DNA of 36,572 bases, taken from contig JBDSIR010000035.1 of assembly GCA_039917855.1 (NCBI GenBank), forward strand, positions 1 through 36,572. The letters run 5' to 3'. Each line of letters begins with the position of its first letter. Position 1 is the first letter of the stretch. Source of the stretch: CAMLHU01 sp039917855 (GTDB lineage: Bacteria > Gemmatimonadota > Gemmatimonadetes > Gemmatimonadales > GWC2-71-9). Both the position numbers and the translations under genes were made by a program. The notes under the pieces were generated by a model, which was given only the letters and a program-made list of their open reading frames with translations, had not been told where the DNA came from and did not search any database. This document shows positions 7,886 through 16,809 of this stretch, piece by piece.

Positions 7886-8686
7886 ATGCGCCACCTTCGG
7901 ACCAGCCGGGTCGCCGACCGGGAACGCACGATCTCCGAACTCCTCGGCGCGGACGGCGGCCTCGAGGCGGCGCCGATCCCGCCGGGGGTGGATGAGGGGT
8001 TCTCGCTCCGCCCGCTTGCCGCGGCGCTGCCGGGCGATGACGTCGTGGTCGCTGACCCCCTCGGCGAAGGGACGGAGATCGACCACCTGCTCCGCCGGGC
8101 GCGGGAGCAGGTCCAACGTGGGCGGCCCGCGGAGGCGGCGGTGACCTACCGCCAGCTCCTGGAACTCGGTCCCGCCCATCGGGAGTCCCGGGTGGAACTC
8201 GCTCGTCTGCTTGAGAACTCGGGCGACCTTGAGGGAGCGGTGGAACAGCTGGGCGCCGCACTCAAGGGAGAACCCGACGCCGCCGACCTCCTGGTCCTGC
8301 GCGGTGCGCTCCTGGGCCAGCAGAAGCAGTACCTCGAAGCGGAGAGTGACCTTCGTCGGGTCCTCAAGCGCGAGCCGCAGCATGGCAGCGCGCTATTCCA
8401 TCTCGGCGTCGTCCAGGTGCGGAAGGGACTCCCCTCCGAAGGGGCGCCGACGCTCCGGCGGGCGCTCGAGGTCGAGCCCCTCAACGTGGCCGGATGGTAC
8501 GCCCTGGGTGAGGCGCTGATCGGGCTCAACGAGCTCACGGCCGCCGAGGCGGCGCTCCACCGGGCCCTCGAACTCGCGCCCTCGCATCCGCGAGCCTCCA
8601 ACCTCCTGGGCCGAGTGCTGGATCGACTCGGTCGGACGGACGAGGCCGCGGCGATGTACACGCGCGCGCGCGAGGGGGGCCGATGA
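7886..8686 (+). CDS. TPR-repeat protein
   Basis: 266 residues. The ATG at 7886 is chosen because longer starts would run into the divergent SGNH-like gene and across the repeat at 7833-7863. From about residue 75 it consists of TPR units: EQVQRGRPAEAAVTYRQLLELGPAH, DLEGAVEQLGAALKGEP, KQYLEAESDLRRVLKREP, then three more ending YTRAREGG. The N-terminal ~70 residues (SRVADRERTISELLGADGG...) are of unknown type. It has no signal peptide, so it is cytoplasmic. It is the first gene of a five-gene operon and overlaps the macro-domain gene by 4 nt (ATGA). TPR proteins are interaction scaffolds; the partner is probably encoded in the operon. Confidence 0.8.
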   Translation: MRHLRTSRVADRERTISELLGADGGLEAAPIPPGVDEGFSLRPLAAALPGDDVVVADPLGEGTEIDHLLRRAREQVQRGRPAEAAVTYRQLLELGPAHRESRVELARLLENSGDLEGAVEQLGAALKGEPDAADLLVLRGALLGQQKQYLEAESDLRRVLKREPQHGSALFHLGVVQVRKGLPSEGAPTLRRALEVEPLNVAGWYALGEALIGLNELTAAEAALHRALELAPSHPRASNLLGRVLDRLGRTDEAAAMYTRAREGGR

Positions 8687-9186
8687 TCGAAGTCGTCGTG
8701 GATGATCTCGCCTTCGTGCGGGCCGACGCGGTCCTCCGTCCCGCCGATGACCGGCTCGAACCGGTCCAGGGCGCGGCGGCGCGGCTCGACGAGCGGGCCG
8801 GTCCCCGATTCGCGGAGCTCCGCCGGCTCAATAGCCCGCTCATCGTCGGCGCCGCGGTCATCACCGGCGCCGGGGACCTGACGGCCCCGCTGGTGCTCCA
8901 CGCGGTGATCCAGTCGCTCGACCAGAAAGTCTCCGCCGACACGGTGCGCCGGGCGCTTACCAGCGCCTGGCAGCGCGCGGCCCAATGGCAGCTGATGTCC
9001 ATCGCGACGCCGCTCGTCGGCGTGGGGGCGGGTCAGCTCCCGGCCGAGGAGGCCGCGCGTCTCCTCCTCGCGACCTGGAACGATCCACTCCGCCGGGCGG
9101 AATTCCCCCTGGCCCTCACCATCGTGGTCGAGCGCGAACGCGACCGCGACGAGATCCTCCCCATCTTCGCCCTTTCTTCCCGGTGA
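8683..9186 (+). CDS. Macro domain-like protein
   Basis: 167 residues with the layout of a macro (ADP-ribose-binding) domain. It starts EVVVDDLAFVRADAVLRPAD, where canonical members have GDIT...DAIVNAAN. An AG-rich helix follows, then ITGAGDLTAPLVLHAVIQS, and later the loop ATPLVGVGAGQLP corresponding to the phosphate-binding loop. The key Asn of NAAN is replaced (RPAD), so ADP-ribose hydrolysis is doubtful and ligand binding is the safer inference. Start and stop overlap the neighbouring genes by 4 nt each, implying translational coupling. It is cytoplasmic. Confidence 0.65.
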   Translation: MIEVVVDDLAFVRADAVLRPADDRLEPVQGAAARLDERAGPRFAELRRLNSPLIVGAAVITGAGDLTAPLVLHAVIQSLDQKVSADTVRRALTSAWQRAAQWQLMSIATPLVGVGAGQLPAEEAARLLLATWNDPLRRAEFPLALTIVVERERDRDEILPIFALSSR

Positions 9187-10742
9187 GTCGACGTTTCGTC
9201 GCGATCCTGATCCTGGTGGCCTGGCTCGGCGCCCTTGGGTGGCTTGGCCTGCGCGAGTTCTCGCGGCGTGGCCGCGCCGCGGTGGTCGGCCATCAGGCGG
9301 TCTCGCCGGGAGCCGCCTATTATCGGGTGCGGATGGGCGACCAGGTGGTCGGGTATGCCCTGCTCCAGGTGGACACTCTCGCGCCGACCGACACGAGTCC
9401 CGCGCTCGTCCTGCTGCAGAGCCGACTCTTGATGGCCGCCGGCGATGCTCCGGCACAGCAGCGGCTGGAAGTGCTGACCAATGCCTGGCTCACGACCGAC
9501 CTCCGGCTCTGGCGCTCGCAGACGCTGCGGGGCGACCCCGACGGGGTCGTGAAGTGGGTGCTTCGGGTGGACGGCGACACGCTTCGCGCCGTCATCACCA
9601 GCGGCGACTCGACCTGGCGCACCACCACGATCCTCGACACTGTCCCGGTGCCCGTCGAAGCGGTCCCCCTCTGGCTCGCGACGTACGCCCGGCCGCGTCC
9701 GGGACGGGCCGCCTCGGTGACGGCGATCGATCTCGCCTCCCTCGCCCGGCGGCGCGAGACCTGGACCGCCACCGCCGACTCGGTCTTCACCGTGGCGGAC
9801 AGCGTGATCCGACTAGGGAAGGATCGGTACCGCATCGCGAGCTACGACACCGTGCAGGCGTGGCGGCTCAGCGCGACCGATCGCTCGGTGCAGGTGCACC
9901 AGTGGGTCGACGAGAATGGATTCCCGCTCCGCCGGTGGACGGGGGGCGGTCTCGAGTACGAACGGGACGCATTCGAGCCCGCCATCGTGGCCTATCGGGC
10001 GGTGAGCGATTCCCTCACCGGCCGCTCGACGCTGCGGCCACCCGGGAGCGCCGACCTCAATGATCTCCGCTCTGCCGTGCGGATCCGGAGGACGCTCCGG
10101 ATGCCGGGCGCCGAGTATCCGCCGCTCGACGCTGCCGGCCCGACCCAGCGGATCGCGGGGGACACCGTCGAGACCTTCGAGCCGACCTCGTGGCGCGGGA
10201 TGCAGGCGATGCGTCCGCTCGCGCCGATCCCGATGACCGACCCCCGCTTCGCACCGGAACTGTGGCCGGAGCCGCGGCTCTCGCCCGACGACACCGCCCT
10301 CTCCGCGCTGGCGGTGGCGCTGCGAGGCACCACGGCCAACGCCCGCGAGGCGGCGTTCCATCTGCAGAGCTGGATGGTCCAGAACATCACCACGCTCCCG
10401 CCCGCGGCGGGATCGAGTATGCGCCCGGCGGGCGTGGTGCTCGCCTCCCGGCGGGGGACGGCGGAAGAAAAGGCGATCCTGCTGGTCGCCCTCGCGCGTC
10501 GCATCGGATTGCCGGCGCGGACCGTGGGCGGACTCCTTCTCTCCCCCCGGGGGCCGCGCACCCACACCTGGGTGGAGCTCTTCATCGGCGACTGGGTGCC
10601 TATGGATCCGGGCCAGGCCGGCGCCGTCGCCTCCCCTTCGCATATTCGGCTGGTCACCGGCGCCACGGGCCGGTGGATCGACCTGTTCCCCCTGGCCGCG
10701 GGCCTGGTCGCCACCGGCCGCGCCCCGATCGAGATCCAATGA
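9183..10742 (+). CDS. Transglutaminase-like protein lacking the catalytic Cys
   Basis: 519 residues from a GTG that overlaps the preceding stop by 4 nt. A signal anchor (FVAILILVAWLGALGWLGL) sends the rest to the periplasm. Residues ~30-330 are a beta-rich region without a recognisable family. The C-terminal ~150 residues have the transglutaminase-core pattern: SRRGTAEEKAILLVALARRI followed by GLPARTVGG, then HTWVELFIGDW and PMDPGQ. Where active enzymes have the Cys nucleophile (RRGxC), the sequence reads RRGTA; His and Asp are kept. The protein is thus likely a non-catalytic member. Coupling to an ABC exporter suggests it acts on or senses something exported by that transporter. Confidence 0.75.
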   Translation: MSRRFVAILILVAWLGALGWLGLREFSRRGRAAVVGHQAVSPGAAYYRVRMGDQVVGYALLQVDTLAPTDTSPALVLLQSRLLMAAGDAPAQQRLEVLTNAWLTTDLRLWRSQTLRGDPDGVVKWVLRVDGDTLRAVITSGDSTWRTTTILDTVPVPVEAVPLWLATYARPRPGRAASVTAIDLASLARRRETWTATADSVFTVADSVIRLGKDRYRIASYDTVQAWRLSATDRSVQVHQWVDENGFPLRRWTGGGLEYERDAFEPAIVAYRAVSDSLTGRSTLRPPGSADLNDLRSAVRIRRTLRMPGAEYPPLDAAGPTQRIAGDTVETFEPTSWRGMQAMRPLAPIPMTDPRFAPELWPEPRLSPDDTALSALAVALRGTTANAREAAFHLQSWMVQNITTLPPAAGSSMRPAGVVLASRRGTAEEKAILLVALARRIGLPARTVGGLLLSPRGPRTHTWVELFIGDWVPMDPGQAGAVASPSHIRLVTGATGRWIDLFPLAAGLVATGRAPIEIQ

Positions 10743-11497
10743 TCCGCCTCACCGACCTCACCAAACGTTACGGCACATTCACCGCCGTCGACGGGATCGC
10801 CCTGCATGTCCCCAAAGGGCAACTCTTCGGCTTCCTCGGACCCAATGGCGCCGGCAAGACGACCACCCTCCGGATGATCGCCGGGATCCTCCAGCCGACC
10901 CACGGCACGGTGGAAGTGGCGGGCCACGATATCCAGAAGGATCCCCAGGCCGCCAAGGTGCGCTTGGGGTTCATCCCTGACCGGCCCTACGTCTACGAGA
11001 AGCTCACCGGGGCGGAATTCCTCCGGTTCGTAGCCGGCCTCTTCGGCCAGGGGGGCGCAGGGGTCGAGGGGCGGATGGACGAACTCCTCGCGCTCTTCGA
11101 GCTTACCGACTGGAAGGATCAGCTGGTGGAGAAGTACAGCCACGGGATGCGGCAGAAGCTCATCATCTCGAGCGCGCTGGTACATCGTCCCGATGTCATC
11201 GTGGTGGACGAACCGATGGTGGGGCTCGATCCCAAGGGGCAGAGCTTCCTCAAGGATCTCTTCCGGCAGTTCTGCGACCGGGGGGGCACGGTGCTGATGA
11301 GCACCCACACGCTCGAGATCGCCGAGGCGGTCTGCGACCGCATCGCGATCATCCAGAAGGGGAAGATCATCACGGTCGGGACCATGGCCGAGGTGCGGTC
11401 CCAGACCGAGAGCCACGGACAATCGCTGGAGCAGCTCTTCCTCAAGCTCACCGGCGGGGCGGAGCTCCGGTCGCTGGACGGGGTCTTCGGTGACTGA
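10739..11497 (+). CDS. ABC transporter ATP-binding protein
   Basis: 252 residues. All motifs of an ABC-2-type exporter ATPase are present: Walker A GPNGAGKTT (~34-42), a Q-loop equivalent near LGFIPDRPYVYEKL, signature YSHGMRQKL, Walker B VIVVDEP with the following D-loop GLDP, and the switch His in STHTLEIAE. The start overlaps the transglutaminase-like stop by 4 nt. It energises the permease encoded next, which overlaps by 8 nt. The substrate is unknown. Annotations as CcmA or a multidrug ATPase would be over-specific. Confidence 0.95.
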   Translation: MIRLTDLTKRYGTFTAVDGIALHVPKGQLFGFLGPNGAGKTTTLRMIAGILQPTHGTVEVAGHDIQKDPQAAKVRLGFIPDRPYVYEKLTGAEFLRFVAGLFGQGGAGVEGRMDELLALFELTDWKDQLVEKYSHGMRQKLIISSALVHRPDVIVVDEPMVGLDPKGQSFLKDLFRQFCDRGGTVLMSTHTLEIAEAVCDRIAIIQKGKIITVGTMAEVRSQTESHGQSLEQLFLKLTGGAELRSLDGVFGD

Positions 11498-13181
11498 GGC
11501 CGGCATCCTGCGCGTGATCGAACCGAAATGGCGGACCGCGCTGTCGCGGCTCCGCCAGGAGCGCGACGGCATCGGCGGGAAGCTCGTGCTCCTGCTCGTC
11601 GTAGGAGGCGGGTTCTGGGGCGGGACGTACATCCTGATGGAGCGGGTGCTCCGCTACCTCAAGGCGACGCCCGAGGTCGGGCCGCTCATCGCCAGCAAGA
11701 TCCTGGGCGTGGCGCTGCTGGCGTTCGTGTCGCTGCTGCTGCTGTCGAACCTGATCACCGCGCTCTCGTCGTTCTTCCTGGCGCGCGACCTCGACCTCCT
11801 GCTCTCCGCTCCGGTCGACTGGTTCAAGTTCTACGTCGCCAAGCTGGGGGAGAACCTCCTCCATTCGAGCTGGATGGTCGTGGTGATGGCGGTGCCGGTC
11901 TTCGCTGCGTACGGCGCGGTGTTCGACGGTGGCCTGTTCTTTCCGTTCGTCGCGGCGGCAGCACTCTTCCCGCTGCTGGTGGTCCCCGCGGCGATCGGCG
12001 CGGCGACGACGACCATCCTCGTCAACGTATTCCCCGCGCGACGGATCCGCGACCTGCTGACCATCGTGGCGGTCCTGGCGGCCGCGGCGTTCGTCCTGGC
12101 CCTCCGGCTCGCGCGGCCGGAACAGCTCGCGCGGCCCGAAGGGTTCCGCAACCTCGTCGACTTCCTGACCCTGCTGCAGGCGCCCACCAGCCCCTTCCTG
12201 CCGAGCCAATGGGCGGCCGACGTCGTGATGAACTGGCTCGGGCGAGTGGCCGACCCCCTCCCCCTCCTGCTCCTCTGGACCACCGCCCCGGCGGTCGTGG
12301 TGCTCGGCGCCCTGGTACACCGTCGGCTGTATATCCCGGGGCACACCCGGTCCCAGGAGGGGGGCGATGTCCGGGGGGCGGAACGCAAGCAGGGACGGTG
12401 GCTCACCTTCCTCCTCGCGCCGCTCCGTCCGTCCCAGCGGGAGCTGTTGCTGAAGGACCTCCGGGTCTTTTTCCGCGATTCGACCCAGTGGGGCCAGCTC
12501 ATCCTCATCGCCGTCCTTCTGGTGGTGTATCTGTTCAATATCTCCGCCCTCCCGCTCAACACCGGGGAGCGGCTGCCCCTCTACGTCACGGTGATGGTGA
12601 TCTTCCTCAACCTGGGGCTCACCGGGTTCGTGCTCGCCTCCATCGCGGTGCGCTTCATCTTCCCCGCGGTGTCGCTGGAGGGACGGCAGCTCTGGCTCCT
12701 GCGGTCGAGCCCGCTCGACCTCCGGGGACTCATCTGGAGCAAGTACTGGACGGGAACGGGACCGTTGCTGGTGCTCGCGGTGATCCTCATCGTGCTGACC
12801 AGCACCAGCCTCAAGGCGCCACCCGCGGTGCTGGCCCTGAGCATCTGCACCATCATCTCCCTGACCCTGGCCCTGGGCGCGATCGCCCTGGGGTACGGCG
12901 CGGTGTATCCCCAGTTCGAGACCGAGAACGTGGCGCAGATCCCGACCAGCTTCGGTGGACTCGTCTGCATGATGACCATCGTCGGGCTCCTCGGTCTCAT
13001 CATCGCGATCGAAGCGGGGCCGGTGGCCGACTACATCCGCCTCCAACAGGCCGGCCAGCGGGGTGGGACCGCCGCTCTCTTCGTGGGCGTGGCGGTCGTC
13101 ATGGCCGTGTGCGCGATCGCGACCGTGGTGCCGCTGCGCGTCGCGATGCGGAAGCTCGAAGCGATGGATTTCGAGGGGTAG
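11490..13181 (+). CDS. ABC transporter permease (ABC-2-like exporter subunit)
   Basis: 563 residues from a GTG inside the end of the ATPase gene. It has about a dozen hydrophobic segments, including GGKLVLLLVVGGGFWGGTYI, the ILGVALLAFVSLLLLSNLI region, LILIAVLLVVYLF and a C-terminal one at AALFVGVAVVMAVCAIA. A large cytoplasmic loop in the middle (EGGDVRGAERKQGRWLTF) separates two halves of about six helices each, so one chain may supply both transmembrane halves. The family resembles large bacterial exporters of unknown substrate. Immediate coupling to the ATPase supports the assignment. Confidence 0.85.
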   Translation: MTEAGILRVIEPKWRTALSRLRQERDGIGGKLVLLLVVGGGFWGGTYILMERVLRYLKATPEVGPLIASKILGVALLAFVSLLLLSNLITALSSFFLARDLDLLLSAPVDWFKFYVAKLGENLLHSSWMVVVMAVPVFAAYGAVFDGGLFFPFVAAAALFPLLVVPAAIGAATTTILVNVFPARRIRDLLTIVAVLAAAAFVLALRLARPEQLARPEGFRNLVDFLTLLQAPTSPFLPSQWAADVVMNWLGRVADPLPLLLLWTTAPAVVVLGALVHRRLYIPGHTRSQEGGDVRGAERKQGRWLTFLLAPLRPSQRELLLKDLRVFFRDSTQWGQLILIAVLLVVYLFNISALPLNTGERLPLYVTVMVIFLNLGLTGFVLASIAVRFIFPAVSLEGRQLWLLRSSPLDLRGLIWSKYWTGTGPLLVLAVILIVLTSTSLKAPPAVLALSICTIISLTLALGAIALGYGAVYPQFETENVAQIPTSFGGLVCMMTIVGLLGLIIAIEAGPVADYIRLQQAGQRGGTAALFVGVAVVMAVCAIATVVPLRVAMRKLEAMDFEG

Positions 13182-13257
13182 CACCATGCCACTTGCCAGA
13201 CCCCGCGTCGTCGGCAACATTGACGGCGTGATTTCCATCCTTACTTCTGGAGGATCG

Positions 13258-13872
13258 ATGCATTCGTCCGTCCGCAGTGCCCTCGTCGTCCTGCTGCTCG
13301 GTGCGGTCGCCGCCCCACTCGCGGCCCAGGATATCCGTCCGATCTCGCGGGGGCCCGAGCGTGCGGGCTTCTGGTGGGGCTTCGGCCTTGGCGCCGCCTC
13401 GACCAAGGTCGAATGCGACGGCTGCGTGACGATCGACAAGGAGACGTTCCCGACCCTTGATCTTCGGTTCGGCGGCACCCTTTCGCCTCGCCTCCGCCTG
13501 GGAGTCGAGGTGACCGGAGGGGCCAAGAAGGACGCCTTCTGGCAGGACCCGGCCATCACTGAGAACGTCGGGAACGTGAACGTTTCGGCCTACTTCTATC
13601 CCAGCGCCTCGGGGAACTTCTGGCTGCAGGGCGGTCTTGCCGGCGTGGTGTACTCCGCCAAGGACAACAACAACAAGCTTGACGCCGTCGCTTCGGGGCT
13701 GATCCTCGGACTCGGCTATGACCTCCGCTTCGGCCGGAACGGCTCGATCACACCGAGTCTGCGATTCGTCGGCGGCGGGAAGAGCGATCTGAAAGACCAG
13801 AACAATGCAGTGGTGCTTTCTGGCTGGAAGACCTCCTACGCCCAGGTCGGCGTGGCGGTGATGTTCCACTAG
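13258..13872 (+). CDS. Outer-membrane beta-barrel protein
   Basis: 204 residues. The ATG at 13258 is preceded by GGAGG and begins a clear signal peptide (VVLLLGAVAAPLAAQ). The mature part is made of alternating amphipathic strands (FWWGFGLGAASTKVE, LRLGVEVTGGAKKD, NFWLQGGLAGVVYSA, SYAQVGVAVMFH) and ends in Phe-His, consistent with a small 8-10-stranded barrel. A CDGC pair near residue 60 could form a disulfide. It lies 76 nt after the ABC permease and ends in a strong terminator, so it may be the last gene of that operon or independent. The function is unknown. Confidence 0.75.
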   Translation: MHSSVRSALVVLLLGAVAAPLAAQDIRPISRGPERAGFWWGFGLGAASTKVECDGCVTIDKETFPTLDLRFGGTLSPRLRLGVEVTGGAKKDAFWQDPAITENVGNVNVSAYFYPSASGNFWLQGGLAGVVYSAKDNNNKLDAVASGLILGLGYDLRFGRNGSITPSLRFVGGGKSDLKDQNNAVVLSGWKTSYAQVGVAVMFH

Positions 13873-13896
13873 CATCGCGACCCTGTCGTCGGTTCT

Positions 13897-13932
13897 GAGA
13901 GGGAGGCCTTCGGGCCTCCCTCTCTCGTTTTT
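13897..13932 (+). terminator. Strong rho-independent terminator
   Basis: GAGAGGGAGGCC (13897-13908) pairs perfectly with GGCCTCCCTCTC (13913-13924) around a TTCG tetraloop and is followed by GTTTTT. It ends the outer-membrane protein gene, and possibly the whole ABC operon. Confidence 0.92.
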
Positions 13933-14033
13933 AGGTACCGCCGCACTCTCCGGCGCCGGACCGCGCTCGCAGGGTGACGGAGGATCGGACCGGCAAGCGC
14001 ATCGTAGCCTCGCACGTCAACCAAGGAGGCTTC

Positions 14034-15281
14034 ATGCGTGCGATCCAGTGGTGGTTCATCGCAGGTCTGGCGGTCACGGCGGCCTGCACCGATCAGCGGG
14101 ACCCTTCGTCCCTCGCTGACGAAAGTCAGGTCCAGCCGGTGCCCCGTGACGAGCACGGCGACCGGCGTTCGGCCCAGGAACGCCTGGCTCGGCGGGTGGC
14201 CAAGGCGATGCGTTCTCCCGAATTCCGCGCCTGGGTGCGGAGCTCGCTCGACGGCTCCCAGTTCCGGGAACACAAACTCCCCTTCGCCCGGACGCTGGGG
14301 CAGAAAGGGGGACGCGGTGTGCGCGCCCTCGCCGAGGCCGACAGCAGCGACGAGGGAACGGTCCAGCGCGATCTCGAAGCCGCCGATGGGCTCGAGTTCT
14401 ACTTCCCCGTGCCGGCCCACCGCGCGGCGTGGACCGGGGGCGAGGATATCCTCGTCGCCACCGAGGTGAACGACCACGAAACACCGGTGGCGTTCGACAC
14501 CCGGGGGCGCCGGATGGTCCTCGATGCCACGACACCCCCCTCTACGCCGGTGCTGGCGGTGGTGCCCCAGGAGACCGATTTCGACGCCCCCCCGGGACCC
14601 CAAAGCGCCACCTCCGGCGGGATCTGCCTCGACCCGGTCTCCTGCGACAGCAATCCCCCCCCGCCGACCTACTTCCCGACCGCCCCGCCCCCGGGTCTCT
14701 ACATGACCTATTTCAATGCGGTGGACGACTTTGAAGGTTGGTTGAAGGGTTCTCCCGAGCTTGAGGTCCATATCCTGGCACCCAAGCTCCCGGGGGACAC
14801 GGTGACCTACAAGACGATCTGGTGCATCGGCGAGAAGTCTACCGCCAAGGTCTACTGGGACTCCGACAACCTCACGTGGCGAGGCAATCTCCTCATCTAC
14901 CCCCAGGCGCAATTGAGCGCCTTCCACACCCAGTTCCCGGGGCAGGACTTCTCGGTGCTGGTGCTCGAGGACGACGACGAGGCCTGCACGATCCGGGTCG
15001 ACCGGGACCTGATCAGCAACTTCCTGAGCGCTGTCAGCCGCTTCTCCCGCGACTACAAGGCGACCAAGGACACCTCGAGCGGCGCCGTCAAATACGTGAA
15101 GGCGGCCAGGAGCGGGTACGACCTCTGGACCGCGACGGCCGACTTCTTCCAGACGAACGACGACATCATCGGCGCGGCCATCGCGAACACGGTGACCGGA
15201 CTGGTCAACAGTGAGGCAGGCTGGGGCCTCTTCGGTGAGAACGCCAACCGCAACGGATGGCTCGGGCTCAAGATGCAGTGA
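14034..15281 (+). CDS. Lipoprotein of unknown function
   Basis: 415 residues. The ATG at 14034 follows AAGGAGG and starts a lipoprotein signal (FIAGLAVTAAC, Cys at ~19). The mature protein has an Arg-rich helix (RRSAQERLARRVAKAMRS), then a central all-beta region, a proline-rich linker (PPPPTYFPTAPPPG), and a C-terminal domain. That domain contains the Asp/Glu-rich EDDDEACTIRVDRD and a terminal helix-rich part (ISNFLSAVSRFSRDYKATKD). I do not recognise the family. It is followed after 55 nt by an outer-membrane barrel gene and probably forms a pair with it at the outer membrane. Confidence 0.7.
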   Translation: MRAIQWWFIAGLAVTAACTDQRDPSSLADESQVQPVPRDEHGDRRSAQERLARRVAKAMRSPEFRAWVRSSLDGSQFREHKLPFARTLGQKGGRGVRALAEADSSDEGTVQRDLEAADGLEFYFPVPAHRAAWTGGEDILVATEVNDHETPVAFDTRGRRMVLDATTPPSTPVLAVVPQETDFDAPPGPQSATSGGICLDPVSCDSNPPPPTYFPTAPPPGLYMTYFNAVDDFEGWLKGSPELEVHILAPKLPGDTVTYKTIWCIGEKSTAKVYWDSDNLTWRGNLLIYPQAQLSAFHTQFPGQDFSVLVLEDDDEACTIRVDRDLISNFLSAVSRFSRDYKATKDTSSGAVKYVKAARSGYDLWTATADFFQTNDDIIGAAIANTVTGLVNSEAGWGLFGENANRNGWLGLKMQ

Positions 15282-15336
15282 ACGACATCCCGGCACCGTC
15301 AGGGTGCCGCTCATGACCACCACGCTCGGAGGCCAC

Positions 15337-15936
15337 ATGCGTCTGCTGCTTGCCACACTGACATGCTGCGTCCTGGAGACCACGCTTGTCCAGGCCCAGA
15401 ACAGGGAACTCGGCGCGTGGGTCGCCGAGGTGGGGGTCACGAGTTTTCAGGGAGGAATGAAGGATACGGTCGGACTCATTGCCGGACCCGGCACCGGTGC
15501 CGTGATCACGGTACGGAGGCTGATACCGCTCGGGGGGCTCGCCTTGGGACTGGCCGTTTCCTATCAGAAGACGAGTTGGACCGCGCACATTGGCGATTAC
15601 TTCGCGGGCTTCCGATCGGAATTCACGATGCTCGAACTCGCACCAGAACTCCGCCTGCCGGTCGCGGGGAGCTCGGCGGGCGCTGCCCTCATTGTCCATG
15701 CGGGCCCCACCTACCAGGGATGGCTCTTCGACACCAGCTGGCGGGGGCGCTTGGGAGCGACCGCCGGTGCCACCCTCGCCACACCGCTCGGTCAACGCGT
15801 CGACCTGCAGATCAGGGGAGAGGCGACCACCCTCTCCTCCTGGGTCAACGACCGGGAGACGAGCGCCGAGATCGGGAAGGAACGGATGAGCCGTTGGCGA
15901 TGGAGTCTCGGACTCGGCTGGCACCGACCACGCTGA
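15337..15936 (+). CDS. Outer-membrane beta-barrel protein
   Basis: 199 residues from the ATG at 15337, chosen because CGGAGG lies 4 nt upstream and the N-terminus is then a signal peptide (MRLLLATLTCCVLETTLVQAQ). An ATG at 15313 is possible but poorer. The mature chain alternates strands and turns (VTVRRLIPLGGLALGLAVSY, SEFTMLELAPELRLPVA, RWRWSLGLGWHRPR) and ends with an aromatic-rich strand. The family is unknown. It lies directly downstream of the lipoprotein gene and upstream of the tandem repeat array. Confidence 0.7.
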   Translation: MRLLLATLTCCVLETTLVQAQNRELGAWVAEVGVTSFQGGMKDTVGLIAGPGTGAVITVRRLIPLGGLALGLAVSYQKTSWTAHIGDYFAGFRSEFTMLELAPELRLPVAGSSAGAALIVHAGPTYQGWLFDTSWRGRLGATAGATLATPLGQRVDLQIRGEATTLSSWVNDRETSAEIGKERMSRWRWSLGLGWHRPR

Positions 15937-16024
15937 ACGCCAGAGCAGAGACGGCGTTGCCCCTCAACGAATATGCAGCGGAGCGAAGCGGATCGTCGAC
16001 CCCGTCCGGCGCATTCGGCCAGGC

Positions 16025-16570
16025 GGGGTCGCGACAGCGCGAAACGGCGAAACGCTGCTCCGGCCCAGGATACCCGCGGTGCGTCACGCAAACGAAACAG
16101 TATTTGGTGGGTGCCGGGAGGCAGCGTTCCGGCACGGATCAGTGTTTCGCCCTCTCGCGCTCTCGCGATCACCTCCTGGTCTGGCGTGAACGTGGTCCGC
16201 GGTCGCAACCAGCAGGGGGTCGCGAAACCGCGAAACAGCGAAACGCTGTTCCGGCCCAGGATACCCGCGGTGCGTCACGCAAACGGAACAGTATGTGGTG
16301 GGTGCGGGGAGGCCGCGATCCGGGCGGATCAGTGTTTCGCCCTCTCGCGCTTTCGCGATCGCCTGCTGGTCTGGCTGGCACCGGCCCGGCCACCGCGACC
16401 AGCAGGGGGTCGCGACACCGCGAAACAGCGAAACGCTGCTCCGGCCCAGGAGACCCGCGGTGCGTCACGCAATCGAAACAGTGTTTGGTGGGTGCGAGGA
16501 GGCGGCGGTCCGGCACGGGACAGAGTTTCGCCCTCTCGCGCGTTCGCGATCACCCGCCTGTCCCTGCAAC
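16025..16570. repeat. Three tandem copies of a ~190-bp repeat
   Basis: Unit starts share GGGGTCGCGA at 16025, 16216 and 16406 (spacing 191 and 190); the third copy fades after about 165 bp. Each unit holds a GCGAAAC-rich segment, the block CCGGCCCAGGAKACCCGCGG, TGCGTCACGCAA, and a complementary GTTTCGCCCTCTCGCG segment, so each can fold into a large hairpin. Units differ at scattered single bases. The 873-nt stretch 15937-16809 has no supported gene; open frames through it are by-products of the GC-rich repeat. It also contains a hairpin at 16674-16698 (CCCTGATGC/GCATCAGGG). Confidence 0.85.
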
Positions 16571-16809
16571 GATCGATCCACCGAAGTGCGATACTCCCTG
16601 GAAACGACGGCCGAAGACGCGGGCCTCACCCGACGACTCGGACGCGACCGAGGCACGACCGAAGCGAGGAGGTCCCTGATGCTGGTCGCGCATCAGGGGC
16701 CTCGTCAGGCTTCCAAGAGTTCTTCACACGGCTTTCCGCAGTACCTCATAGCCGAGGAGCGTATGTACTGCGTTCAGCGTTCCGGCCACTCCTCAGCGTG
16801 AGATAATAT

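Noticed and set aside
10739..13181. Assignment of the ABC genes as ccmA/ccmB for the cytochrome maturation system
   Set aside because: The permease is a large ~12-helix protein unlike CcmB, and the genes are coupled to TPR, macro and transglutaminase-like genes rather than to ccm genes.
11448..13559. A 703-codon minus-strand open frame across the ABC permease and beyond
   Set aside because: It opposes a well-supported permease and outer-membrane gene, is extremely Arg/Glu/His-rich, and has no recognisable domain.
16025..16570. CRISPR array
   Set aside because: Units are ~190 bp and similar over their whole length, not short repeats with unique spacers, and no cas genes are near.
15363..16806. 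Open frames running through the tandem repeats (for example 15363-16679 and 15973-16806)
   Set aside because: They cross the end of the barrel gene and all three repeat units, have repeat-derived Arg/Ser/Pro-rich composition, and lack starts with ribosome-binding sites.
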